From positions 2,294,001-2,358,000 of the forward strand of contig NZ_CP042829.1 in the NCBI RefSeq assembly GCF_008838325.1: DNA of 64,000 nucleotides. Reading direction: 5' to 3'. The notes below the pieces were generated by a model. The model did no database searches and was not told the origin of the DNA. It saw only the letters and a program-made list of their open reading frames with translations. Origin of the DNA: Tepidiforma bonchosmolovskayae (GTDB taxonomy: Bacteria; Chloroflexota; Dehalococcoidia; Tepidiformales; Tepidiformaceae). Of the stretch, positions 32,773 to 39,941 are shown piece after piece (the stretch's first letter is position 1; each line of letters starts with the position of its first letter). A program made the translations under genes and the position numbers.

Positions 32773-32791
32773 CCTGGGGCCGGCGGCGCGT

Positions 32792-32821
32792 TTGCCGGGC
32801 CGGGCAGGCCGCTCCTATACT
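32792..32821 (+). promoter_or_regulatory. mcmA1: Promoter of the methylmalonyl-CoA mutase operon
   Basis: TTGCCG (32792-32797) and TATACT (32816-32821) are 18 bases apart. Transcription would start near 32828, giving a leader of about 50 bases to the ATG at 32881, with GGAG about ten bases before it. Confidence 0.6.
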
Positions 32822-32880
32822 TCGGAGACTGCACCGCCGTTCGCCAGAACGCACCTACGCGTCCCCGGAGTCGCCAGAGC

Positions 32881-34536
32881 ATGCCAATCACCACCAAGCG
32901 CGAGTGGCTGCAGGGCCCCTACGCCAAAGCTGTCCAGCGCGCCCCCGAGCGCCAGCCCTCCTTCGAAACCACCGGGCGGATGCCCATCGAGCCGATCTAC
33001 ACCCAGGACGACCTCGAAGGCTGGGACCCTGTCACCCAGCTCGGCTTCCCCGGCGAGTTCCCCTTCACTCGCGGCATCCAGCCCACCATGTACCGCGGCC
33101 GCTTCTGGACCATGCGCCAGTACGCTGGCTTCGGCACCGCGGAAGAATCGAACCAGCGCTACCGCTACCTCCTCGCCCAGGGCCAGACCGGCCTCTCCGT
33201 GGCGTTCGACCTCCCCACTCAGATCGGCTACGACTCGGATGACCCCATGGCCGCCGGCGAGGTCGGCAAGGTCGGCGTCGCCATCGACTCCATCGAGGAT
33301 ATGCTCACCCTCTTCGATGGCATCCCGCTCGATAAAGTCACCACCTCCATGACCATCAACGCGACGGCCGCCATCCTCCTCGCGCTCTACGTGGCCGTCG
33401 GCAAGCACCAGGGCGTCCCGCCTGAGGAGCTCGGCGGGACCGTCCAGAACGATATCCTCAAGGAATACATCGCCCGCGGGACGTACATCTACCCGCCCAA
33501 GCCCTCCATGCGGCTCATCACCGACATCTTTGCCTACTGCAAAGACAACGTGCCGCAGTGGAACACCATCTCCATCTCCGGCTACCACATGCGCGAGGCG
33601 GGCTGCACGGCCGCCCAGGAGATCGCCTTCACCCTCGCGAACGGCATCGCCTACGTCGAGGCCGCCATCGGCGCCGGCCTCGATGTCGACGAGTTCGCCG
33701 GCCGGCTCTCCTTCTTCTTCGCCTGCCACAACAACTTCCTCGAAGAAGTGGCGAAGTTCCGCGCCGCCCGCCGCCTCTGGGCCCACATCATGCGCGACCG
33801 CTTCGAGGCGAAGAATTCCCGTTCTCAGATGCTCCGCTTCCATACCCAGACCGGCGGCGCAACCCTCACCGCCCAGCAGCCCGAGAACAACATCGTCCGC
33901 ACCACGGTCCAGGCCCTCGCGGCCGTGCTCGGCGGCACCCAGTCGCTCCATACGAACTCCATGGACGAGGCCCTCGCCCTCCCGACCGAGAAGGCCGTCC
34001 AGATAGCCCTCCGCACCCAGCAGATTCTCGCTTACGAGAGCGGCGTCGCCGACGTCATCGACCCGCTCGGCGGCTCCTACTTTGTCGAAGACCTCACGAA
34101 CCGGCTCGAAGCAGAAGCCCGGGAGTACATCAAAACGATCGACAGCATGGGCGGCGCACTGGCCGCCATCGAAAAGGGCTTCCAGCAGAAGGAGATCCAG
34201 GAAGCCGCCTACCGCTACCAGATGCAGGTCGAAAACAAGGAACGGATCATCGTCGGCGTCAACGAGTTCGTCGTCGCCGAGGAGGAGCACCCCGAGATCC
34301 TCCGCGTCGACCCCGCCATCGGGCAGCGCCAGGTCGAAAAGCTCCGGCGGCTCCGCGCCACCCGCGATAATGCCGCCGTCGAACGGATGCTCGACCGCAT
34401 CGAACAGGCCGCCCGCGGCACCGAAAACCTCGTCCCGATCATGGTCGAGGCTGTCGAGAACCGGGTGACCCTGGGCGAAATCAGCCATCGCCTCCGCAAG
34501 GTCTGGGGCGAACAGCGCGAGCCGGTGTTCATCTGA
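32881..34536 (+). CDS. mcmA1: Methylmalonyl-CoA mutase, large (substrate-binding) subunit
   Basis: The mutase interconverts methylmalonyl-CoA and succinyl-CoA using adenosylcobalamin. The 551-residue protein is only the TIM-barrel and substrate part; the B12 domain is encoded separately four genes downstream, the archaeal-type split arrangement. It has [18 protein letters not shown], whose tyrosine is typical of methylmalonyl-CoA mutase and replaced by isoleucine in 2-hydroxyisobutyryl-CoA mutase. Other motifs are [14 protein letters not shown], the SGYHMREAG histidine, and [11 protein letters not shown]. It starts an operon with a DinB-like protein, epimerase, two VOC proteins, the B12 subunit and MeaB. 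Related ethylmalonyl-CoA mutase is a less likely alternative. Confidence 0.94.
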   Translation: MPITTKREWLQGPYAKAVQRAPERQPSFETTGRMPIEPIYTQDDLEGWDPVTQLGFPGEFPFTRGIQPTMYRGRFWTMRQYAGFGTAEESNQRYRYLLAQGQTGLSVAFDLPTQIGYDSDDPMAAGEVGKVGVAIDSIEDMLTLFDGIPLDKVTTSMTINATAAILLALYVAVGKHQGVPPEELGGTVQNDILKEYIARGTYIYPPKPSMRLITDIFAYCKDNVPQWNTISISGYHMREAGCTAAQEIAFTLANGIAYVEAAIGAGLDVDEFAGRLSFFFACHNNFLEEVAKFRAARRLWAHIMRDRFEAKNSRSQMLRFHTQTGGATLTAQQPENNIVRTTVQALAAVLGGTQSLHTNSMDEALALPTEKAVQIALRTQQILAYESGVADVIDPLGGSYFVEDLTNRLEAEAREYIKTIDSMGGALAAIEKGFQQKEIQEAAYRYQMQVENKERIIVGVNEFVVAEEEHPEILRVDPAIGQRQVEKLRRLRATRDNAAVERMLDRIEQAARGTENLVPIMVEAVENRVTLGEISHRLRKVWGEQREPVFI

Positions 34537-35069
34537 TGAGCGACGACGACGTCCGGACCCGCGCCGACGAACGGCGCCGCCTCCTCGCCGAGCTCGAACT
34601 CGAGCGCAACCAGTTCATCCGGAACGTCGAAACCTGCCGCATCCGCGACATCGAACGGCCGTTCATCGGCGACTGGTCGGTCAAAGACATCGTCGGTCAC
34701 GTCGCGAGCTGGGAGGCGGAAGTCGTCACCGCCCTGCGGGAACTCCGCGCCGGCCGCCGTCCCGAGCTCTACGACTTCAACCGCAGCCGCCTCGACGCCT
34801 GGAACCAGGAGCACGTTGAGCGAAAGCGCAGCCTCGACTTTTTCAGCGTCCTCGAGCAGCTCAAGGATGGCCGCCACCGCCTCCTCGACGAGCTCGCCCA
34901 CATCCCCGACGAAGACCTGGTCGACGAGGGCTCGCGCTACCGGAAACTTGTCCAGGCCGTTATCGACCACGACCGCGAACACTGGCACGCCATCGCCGCC
35001 CGCCTCGCCGGCATGGAGGGGGCCCGCCGCACCGGCGCCCAGTCGATCATCGAAGAAGCCACATCCTGA
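34536..35069 (+). CDS. DinB/DfsB-like four-helix protein
   Basis: The 177-residue protein has the DinB-like four-helix pattern. Residues 15-30 form a long polar helix, DWSVKDIVGHVASWEAEVV carries the first metal-type histidine, and near the C-terminus VIDHDREHWHAIAARLAG gives a further histidine cluster. Such proteins bind a metal and act as thiol-dependent transferases or isomerases (the ClbS/DfsB or mycothiol-type groups). Its ATG overlaps the mutase stop by one base (TGATG), so it is firmly inside the mutase operon. It precedes the epimerase by 16 bases. Its role there is not evident; protection or a CoA-thioester reaction is a guess. Confidence 0.8.
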   Translation: MSDDDVRTRADERRRLLAELELERNQFIRNVETCRIRDIERPFIGDWSVKDIVGHVASWEAEVVTALRELRAGRRPELYDFNRSRLDAWNQEHVERKRSLDFFSVLEQLKDGRHRLLDELAHIPDEDLVDEGSRYRKLVQAVIDHDREHWHAIAARLAGMEGARRTGAQSIIEEATS

Positions 35070-35085
35070 GGGGTACCGCACCAGT

Positions 35086-35502
35086 ATGCTCACCAAAATC
35101 CACCACGTCGGCATCGTCGTGCACTCCGCCGACGAAGCCCTCAAGTTCTACCGCGACGCCCTTGGCCTGCCCGTCACCGCCGACCGCGTCATTGAAGACC
35201 AGGGCGTCCGCGGGGTTCTCCTCCAGATTGGCGACTCGGAAATCGAGCTGCTCGAGCCGACCCGCGACGATACCGGCGTCGCCCGCTTCCTCGCCAACCG
35301 CGGCGAAGGCATGCACCACATCTGCTTCGAATCCGACGACGTCGCAAAGGAACTCGAAGCCGCGCGCGAAAAGGGCATCGAACTCATCGACCAGGCGCCC
35401 CGCCTGGGCCTCGCCGGCATGATCGCCTTCCTCCACCCGCGCTCCAACCACGGCGTCCTTGTTGAGTTCGCCACCCCCATCGAGGGGCAGCACGGCCACT
35501 AG
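35086..35502 (+). CDS. mce: Methylmalonyl-CoA epimerase
   Basis: The epimerase interconverts the (R) and (S) forms of methylmalonyl-CoA, or ethylmalonyl-CoA, for the mutase. The 138-residue vicinal-oxygen-chelate protein has IHHVGIVVHSADEALKFYRD, VLLQIGDSEIELLEPT, GMHHICFESDDV and a C-terminal NHGVLVEFA. The metal-binding histidines and the final glutamate are all in place. The ATG at 35086 has a GAGGGG about ten bases upstream. It lies in the mutase operon, and a second VOC gene begins directly after its stop codon. This is the closest of the three VOC proteins to known epimerases. Confidence 0.92.
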   Translation: MLTKIHHVGIVVHSADEALKFYRDALGLPVTADRVIEDQGVRGVLLQIGDSEIELLEPTRDDTGVARFLANRGEGMHHICFESDDVAKELEAAREKGIELIDQAPRLGLAGMIAFLHPRSNHGVLVEFATPIEGQHGH

Positions 35503-35931
35503 ATGGACGGCATCGGCGCCACCCACATCGACCACATCGTCATCTCCTCGAATAACAGCGAGGTGGTCGCCGAGACGTTCCGCCGCAACATCGGCATCGA
35601 GATCCGGCGCACCATGAGCCGCCCGGGTACCGGCGCCCGCCTCGCCTTCGCGAAGCTCGGCGACGTCATCCTCGAATTCGCGGGGCCGCCTGAGCCCGAC
35701 CCTGCAGCCGAGGTCAAAGCACGCCTCTGGGGCATGGTTCTCGCCGTCGCCGATATCGCCGCCGCCGTCGAACGGCTGCGCGGCCTTGGCTACGAAGTCA
35801 CCGACCCGCGCCCCGCTGTCCAGCCCGGCGCGCTCATTGCCACGGTGAAGTCCGGCACGGGCGGCGTGCCGTTCGCCCTCATCCAGTACAACGCCATCCC
35901 GCACGAATCCCCCGCTGGAGCAGCACCATGA
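35503..35931 (+). CDS. VOC family protein (glyoxalase-like), second of three
   Basis: The 142-residue protein begins with THIDHIVISSNNSEVVAETFRRNIGI, a glyoxalase/VOC opening with the first metal-type histidine. It continues with GARLAFAKLGDVILEFAG, a strand with the glutamate, and a second half with MVLAVADIAAAVERLRGLGYEV and PFALIQYN. Usual VOC metal sites are only partly kept in the second half: no clear histidine or glutamate ends it, which differs from the epimerase before it. It starts immediately after the mce stop, and its end overlaps the third VOC gene by four bases. Function unknown; a role on the same pathway is inferred from place only. Confidence 0.8.
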   Translation: MDGIGATHIDHIVISSNNSEVVAETFRRNIGIEIRRTMSRPGTGARLAFAKLGDVILEFAGPPEPDPAAEVKARLWGMVLAVADIAAAVERLRGLGYEVTDPRPAVQPGALIATVKSGTGGVPFALIQYNAIPHESPAGAAP

Positions 35932-36323
35932 AAGCAAAGCGCATCGACCACGTCGGCATCGTCGTCAAGAACCTCGAAGAGGCCACCGCCACCTATGCCC
36001 GCAACTTCGGGCTCACGGTCGATCCCGCCCGCGGGGGCGAGGTCCCCGCACTGGGCATCAAGAATGCCTTCATGCCGATCGGCGAGAGCGACCTCGAGTT
36101 CATCCAGCCGCTCACCGATCAGGGGCCGGTCGCCCAGTTCGCCAAAGAGCGGGGCGAGGGCCAGTTCCTGCTCTCGATTGAAGTTGATGACGTCGCTGCA
36201 GCCGTCGAGCACCTCCGCAGCCTCGGCTTCCGCGTCGGCGACCCGAACAACGGCGTCGCCTTCGTCTCGCCGAAATCCTCGCACGGCGTCAACCTGCAGC
36301 TCATCCAGCGCCAGGGGCGCTGA
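35928..36323 (+). CDS. VOC family protein (epimerase-like), third of three
   Basis: The 131-residue protein has [64 protein letters not shown] and NLQLIQRQ. It looks like an epimerase-like VOC protein with the first histidine and the central glutamate kept, but the second histidine region reads [10 protein letters not shown], not HHIC, and the last metal ligand is a glutamine, so catalysis on methylmalonyl-CoA is doubtful. The ATGA overlap with the second VOC gene shows coupling. It is followed after 47 bases by the B12-binding subunit with its own ribosome binding site. Confidence 0.82.
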   Translation: MKAKRIDHVGIVVKNLEEATATYARNFGLTVDPARGGEVPALGIKNAFMPIGESDLEFIQPLTDQGPVAQFAKERGEGQFLLSIEVDDVAAAVEHLRSLGFRVGDPNNGVAFVSPKSSHGVNLQLIQRQGR

Positions 36324-36370
36324 CTCGCTACCATAACGGACGAAGCATCACCAACGCCCCGGGGAAAGTC

Positions 36371-36784
36371 ATGTCGACAGCAACCGCCACCGACAAAATC
36401 CGTGTCCTCATCGCCAAGCCCGGCCTCGACGGCCACGACCGCGGCGCCAAGGTCGTTGCCCGCGCCCTCCGCGATGGCGGCTGCGAAGTTATCTACACCG
36501 GCATCCGCCAGACGCCCGAGATGATCGCCGAAGCCGCCCTCCAGGAAGACGTCGATGTCGTCGGCCTCTCCATCCTCTCCGGCGCCCACCTCGAACTCTT
36601 CCCCCGCGTCGTCGAGGAGCTGAAGAAGCGCGGCCTTGATGATGTCCTCCTCTTCTGCGGCGGCATCATCCCCGAAGAAGACACCGAGGCCCTCCAGAAG
36701 CTCGGCTTCAAGGCGATCTTCCGCCCCGGCACGAATACCCAGGACATCGTCAAGTTCGTCTACGACAACGTGAAGAAGAAGTAA
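36371..36784 (+). CDS. mcmA2: Methylmalonyl-CoA mutase, B12-binding small subunit
   Basis: The 137-residue protein is the cobalamin-binding half of the split mutase. It has [22 protein letters not shown] with the DxHxxG motif whose histidine ligates cobalt. It also has [14 protein letters not shown], binding the cofactor tail, and [20 protein letters not shown]. It pairs with the large subunit encoded at the head of the operon, an order separated by four genes, which is unusual since the two are often adjacent. The ATG has a GGGGAAAG site just before it. MeaB follows in two bases. Confidence 0.95.
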   Translation: MSTATATDKIRVLIAKPGLDGHDRGAKVVARALRDGGCEVIYTGIRQTPEMIAEAALQEDVDVVGLSILSGAHLELFPRVVEELKKRGLDDVLLFCGGIIPEEDTEALQKLGFKAIFRPGTNTQDIVKFVYDNVKKK

Positions 36785-36785
36785 C

Positions 36786-37727
36786 GTGGACGAACTGGTC
36801 CAGCGCTTCCTTGCGGGCGACCGCCGCGCGCTCGCTCGCATCATCACCCGCGTCGAAAACAGCACCCTCGAAGGGCGCGACTACGTTCGCGCCCTCTTCC
36901 CCCACTCCGGGCGCGCCCACATCGTGGGCATCACCGGCGGCGCAGGCTCCGGCAAGAGCACGCTGACCGGCGCGCTTACCGCCGAACTCCGCCGGCGAGG
37001 CCGCACCGTCGCTATCATCGCCGTCGACCCCTCCAGCCCCTTCACCCACGGCGCCCTGCTCGGCGACCGCATCCGCATGCAGGACGTCACCATGGACCCG
37101 GGCGTCTACATGCGTTCCATGGCCGGCCGCGGCGCCCTCGGCGGCCTCGCCCCGGCCATCGCCGATGTTGTCGCCGTCGTCGACGCCTTCGGATTCGACT
37201 ACGTCATCGTCGAAACCATCGGCGCCGGCCAGGACGAGGTCGAAATCGCCGGCACCGCCATGACAACGGTCCTCGTCAACAATCCCGGCACCGGCGACGA
37301 CATCCAGGCCCTCAAGGCCGGCATCATCGAAATCGCCGATATCCTCGTCGTCAACAAGGCCGACCACCCGGGGGCCGACGTCCTCGTCAGCCAGCTCCAG
37401 GCCCTCCTCGCCCTCTCCCCCGCAGACCACCGGCGGCCGCCCATCCTCAAAACCATCGCTACCCGCGGTGAAGGGCTGGCGCAGCTCGCCGACGCCATCG
37501 ACGAGCACCGCGCCTACCTCGAACAGACCGGCCAGCTCGCGGCCCACCGCTCCGAGGATGCCCGCCATCAGCTCCTTGCCATCACGCAGCAGCTCATCCT
37601 CGAGGAGATCCGGCGCGCTGCCCCCGAGGCCGTCATCGAAACGCTCACCGGCCGCATCGCCAGCCGCGAACTCGACCCCCACACCGCCGCCGAAGAGCTC
37701 GCCGCCCTCGTCCTCCCCCGCGGGTGA
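36786..37727 (+). CDS. meaB: Methylmalonyl-CoA mutase-associated GTPase MeaB
   Basis: MeaB is a G3E-type GTPase that guards the mutase during cofactor loading and prevents inactivation. The 313-residue protein starts with GTG. It has GITGGAGSGKSTLTGAL (Walker A), AVDPSSPFTHGALLGDRIRM, YVIVETIGAGQDEVEI with the switch region, and the NKAD motif near residue 190. The C-terminal helices are longer than in minimal GTPases, as is normal. It directly follows the B12 subunit with a one-base gap, so the operon encodes both parts of the mutase, its epimerase and its chaperone. Confidence 0.95.
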   Translation: MDELVQRFLAGDRRALARIITRVENSTLEGRDYVRALFPHSGRAHIVGITGGAGSGKSTLTGALTAELRRRGRTVAIIAVDPSSPFTHGALLGDRIRMQDVTMDPGVYMRSMAGRGALGGLAPAIADVVAVVDAFGFDYVIVETIGAGQDEVEIAGTAMTTVLVNNPGTGDDIQALKAGIIEIADILVVNKADHPGADVLVSQLQALLALSPADHRRPPILKTIATRGEGLAQLADAIDEHRAYLEQTGQLAAHRSEDARHQLLAITQQLILEEIRRAAPEAVIETLTGRIASRELDPHTAAEELAALVLPRG

Positions 37728-37742
37728 GCAGTCCGCCCGTGC

Positions 37743-37748
37743 TACCAT
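37743..37748 (+). promoter_or_regulatory. -10-like element abutting the TIGR03936 gene (leaderless candidate)
   Basis: TACCAT ends seven bases before the GTG start at 37756, with no ribosome binding site between. Confidence 0.45.
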
Positions 37749-37755
37749 CGCCGGT

Positions 37756-38448
37756 GTGAGCAGTCAGCAGCGCATCCGCACCTGGTTCCGCAAAGGCGAG
37801 CGCGTCCGCTACATCTCCCACCTCGACGTGCTGCGCTTCTGGGAGCGCGCCATCCGCCGCGCCGGTCTCCCGCTCTCCTACTCCCAGGGCTTCACGCCCC
37901 ATCCTAAGCTCGCCTTCGCCTCGCCCCTGCCCCTCGGCTTCACCGCCGAGCGCGAGGTCATGGATGTCCAGCTCGACGAGCGTATCGACCCCGCCGAGTT
38001 CCATGCGCGCCTCGCCGCCCAGGCCACCGGCGACCTCGCAGTCGTCGCCGTCCGCGAGGTTCCCCTCGGGGCGCCCCAGCCCCAGGCAGCGATGCTCTGG
38101 TCCGATTACCGTGCTGCAGTGCCCGGCCTTGATCCGGCCGAGGCCCGCGCCCGCATCGAGGCCTTCCTTGCCCTGCCGGCCTTCGAGTGGCGCGAGGAGC
38201 GCGGCGAACGCGAGCGCACCTACGACCTCCGCGCGGCCACCGCCTGGCTCACCGCCCGCCCGATCGACGGCGGCACCGAACTCGCGATGCGCCTGCGTAC
38301 AGACCAGAACATAACCGCTCGCCCGGAGGCTATACTGGCGGCGCTCTTCCCCGGCTTCGAGCCGCAGAGCTACGTGCGCACCGACATCATCCTCGATGAA
38401 CGGTCGCCAGCGAGGGAGCTATGGCGTCGCTACGGCCAGTACCTCTGA
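37756..38448 (+). CDS. TIGR03936 family radical-SAM-associated protein
   Basis: The 230-residue protein has the family opening RIRTWFRKGERVRYISHLDV followed by LRFWERAIRRAGLPLSYSQGFTPHPKLAFA. Members normally sit beside, or are fused to, a B12-binding radical SAM protein, often near rRNA-processing or ribosomal-protein genes; no such partner is in the window. A role in RNA or ribosome modification has been suggested for the family. The GTG start is chosen because it precedes conserved sequence and follows a TACCAT. The stop is overlapped for 28 bases by the next gene, an acetyltransferase. Confidence 0.85.
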   Translation: MSSQQRIRTWFRKGERVRYISHLDVLRFWERAIRRAGLPLSYSQGFTPHPKLAFASPLPLGFTAEREVMDVQLDERIDPAEFHARLAAQATGDLAVVAVREVPLGAPQPQAAMLWSDYRAAVPGLDPAEARARIEAFLALPAFEWREERGERERTYDLRAATAWLTARPIDGGTELAMRLRTDQNITARPEAILAALFPGFEPQSYVRTDIILDERSPARELWRRYGQYL

Positions 38449-38951
38449 CCACCTGCGAAATCCGGCCGGCAACGCCCGCCGATGCCCCCGAACTCTACGT
38501 CCTCTGGCAGCGCGTCCGCGAACATAACGCTGGGCTCGACCCCCGCATCGTCCTCGCTCCCGTTGCCCCCGACCAGTTCGCCGCCGCGCTCGAGCGCCAG
38601 CTCGGCCGCGGGTCGGCCACCGTCCTGGTCGCCGCCGACCGGGCCCGGCTCGCTGGATTCGTCTCTGGTGCCATCGAAACCGCCAGCGCCGACCGCCTTC
38701 CGGAGCGCCACGCCACCATCGGCTACCTCTGGGTCGAACCTGGCTACCGCCGCCGCGGCATCGGCCGCGCGCTCGTGGAAGCCGTCGCCCGCTGGGCCGC
38801 AGCGTACGATGGCGTCCGCCACTTCGAAATGCCGGTCCTCGCTGCAGATGTGGAGGCTGCCCGCTTCTGGGAAGCGCTCGGCTTCCGGCCGTTCATTGCC
38901 CGCCTGTGGGCGCCGCTCGCCCCCGAACCGGATGACGGCGGTGTGCCATGA
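38421..38951 (+). CDS. GNAT family N-acetyltransferase
   Basis: The 176-residue protein has the GNAT fold. ATPADAPELYVLWQRVREHN forms the first strand and helices, and YLWVEPGYRRRGIGRALVEAV is the acetyl-CoA pyrophosphate-binding motif. A later EMPVLAADVEAARFWEALGF segment is typical of the C-terminal strand and helix. The acceptor is unknown; protein N-terminal, amino-acid or antibiotic substrates are all possible. Its ATG at 38421 has GAGGGAG just before it and lies within the previous gene, an unusually long overlap of 28 bases. Its end overlaps the phosphatase start by four bases. Confidence 0.87.
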   Translation: MASLRPVPLTTCEIRPATPADAPELYVLWQRVREHNAGLDPRIVLAPVAPDQFAAALERQLGRGSATVLVAADRARLAGFVSGAIETASADRLPERHATIGYLWVEPGYRRRGIGRALVEAVARWAAAYDGVRHFEMPVLAADVEAARFWEALGFRPFIARLWAPLAPEPDDGGVP

Positions 38952-39592
38952 GCCTCCTGTATCTCGTCCGCCACGGCGAAACCAACCACAACGCCGAGGA
39001 GCGGGGGCTCGGGCGCGCCGACGTGCCCCTCTCCGAACGCGGCCTCGAGCAGGCGTGCCTCATCGCCGCCCGGTTCGCGCGCGTGCCCCTCGATGCCGTC
39101 CTCAGCAGCCCGCTCCAGCGGGCCCTCGCCATCGCGCGGACCATCGCCGAACAGCACGCGCTCGCTGTCGATATCCGCCCCGAACTCACCGAACTCGATG
39201 TCGGCGACACCGAAGGCCTGGCCTATGCCGAAATCCGCACCCGCTTCCCCGACTTCTACGCAGCCTGGACCGGTGACAACCCGGTCCATGTCCCCATGCC
39301 CGGCGGCGAGTCCATCGCCGCGCTGGCGGAACGTCTCGCGCCGCTCGCAGACGAACTCCTCGGCGGCCCCGACCGCGTCATGGTGATCGTCTCGCACAAC
39401 TTCACCCTCCGCGTCCTGGTTTGTCTCCTCCTCGGTATTCCGGTCGCAAACTTCCGCAACTTCCGGCTCGACCTCGGCTCGGTCACCACCATCTCCGTCC
39501 AGCACGGCCGCGCCGCCATCCAGGCCCTCAACGATGTCTGCCACCTCGACGCCTTGAATCTTTCGCCTGCCGCGCGTAGCGTCTCCACCTGA
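38948..39592 (+). CDS. Histidine phosphatase family protein
   Basis: The 214-residue protein belongs to the phosphoglycerate-mutase-like histidine phosphatases. It has LYLVRHGETNHN with the catalytic RHG near residue 8, LSSPLQRALAIARTIAEQ, ELDVGDTEGLAYAEI, and IVSHNFTLRVLVCLLLG with the second histidine. Substrates in the family range from phosphosugars to cobalamin precursors (CobC-like); none is singled out here. The ATGA overlap with the GNAT gene and the four-base gap to the FtsB-like gene put it in one operon with them. The length and motifs are typical. Confidence 0.88.
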   Translation: MSLLYLVRHGETNHNAEERGLGRADVPLSERGLEQACLIAARFARVPLDAVLSSPLQRALAIARTIAEQHALAVDIRPELTELDVGDTEGLAYAEIRTRFPDFYAAWTGDNPVHVPMPGGESIAALAERLAPLADELLGGPDRVMVIVSHNFTLRVLVCLLLGIPVANFRNFRLDLGSVTTISVQHGRAAIQALNDVCHLDALNLSPAARSVST

Positions 39593-39596
39593 GCTT

Positions 39597-39941
39597 ATGG
39601 CCCCGCCCAGCTTCCTCAGCCGCTCCCGCCTCATCATCGTGGCCAGCCTGCTCATCGGGAGCTACTTCGTCTACACCGCCGCGCTGGGCGCCTACCGTAC
39701 GCAGCAGCTGAGCGAGTCCCGCGCCCAGGCCGAGCGCCAGCTGCGCCAGCTCGAAGAGCAGAAGGCCTACCTCGAAGCGGTCCGGGCCTACGTCGCCTCC
39801 GATGTGTACGTCGAACAGGAGGCTCGCCGCCGGTACGGCTACATTCGCGAAGGAGAAATCCCGTTTGTCGTCATCAGCCCGCCGGCCGCCGAAGAACAGC
39901 AGCCCGCCGGCCCCTGGTGGCAGCGGCTCTTCCCGCGCTGA
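39597..39941 (+). CDS. ftsB: FtsB/DivIC-like septum formation initiator
   Basis: The 114-residue protein has a single N-terminal membrane helix (residues about 10-28, LIIVASLLIGSYFVYTAALG). A coiled coil (residues 32-65, with AQAERQLRQLEEQKAYLEA) follows, then an EQEARRRYGYIREGEIPFVV segment that is the conserved end of FtsB/DivIC proteins. It would act at the division septum with FtsL/FtsQ partners, none of which is in the window. It starts four bases after the phosphatase gene. The tilS start codon lies within its last 80 bases. The residual C-terminal tail is proline-rich. Confidence 0.85.
   Translation: MAPPSFLSRSRLIIVASLLIGSYFVYTAALGAYRTQQLSESRAQAERQLRQLEEQKAYLEAVRAYVASDVYVEQEARRRYGYIREGEIPFVVISPPAAEEQQPAGPWWQRLFPR
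39850..39867 (+). promoter_or_regulatory. tilS: Ribosome binding site and TTG start of tilS inside ftsB
   Basis: AAGGAG (39850-39855) stands nine bases before TTG at 39865-39867, the only sensible in-frame start between 39802 and the conserved SGGPDS motif. No ATG, GTG or other TTG codon occurs in frame between this point and the motif. Confidence 0.65.

Noticed and set aside
38331-38336. TATACT as promoter for the GNAT gene
   Set aside because: It is inside the TIGR03936 gene with no -35, and the GNAT gene already has a good ribosome binding site and overlaps the upstream gene.
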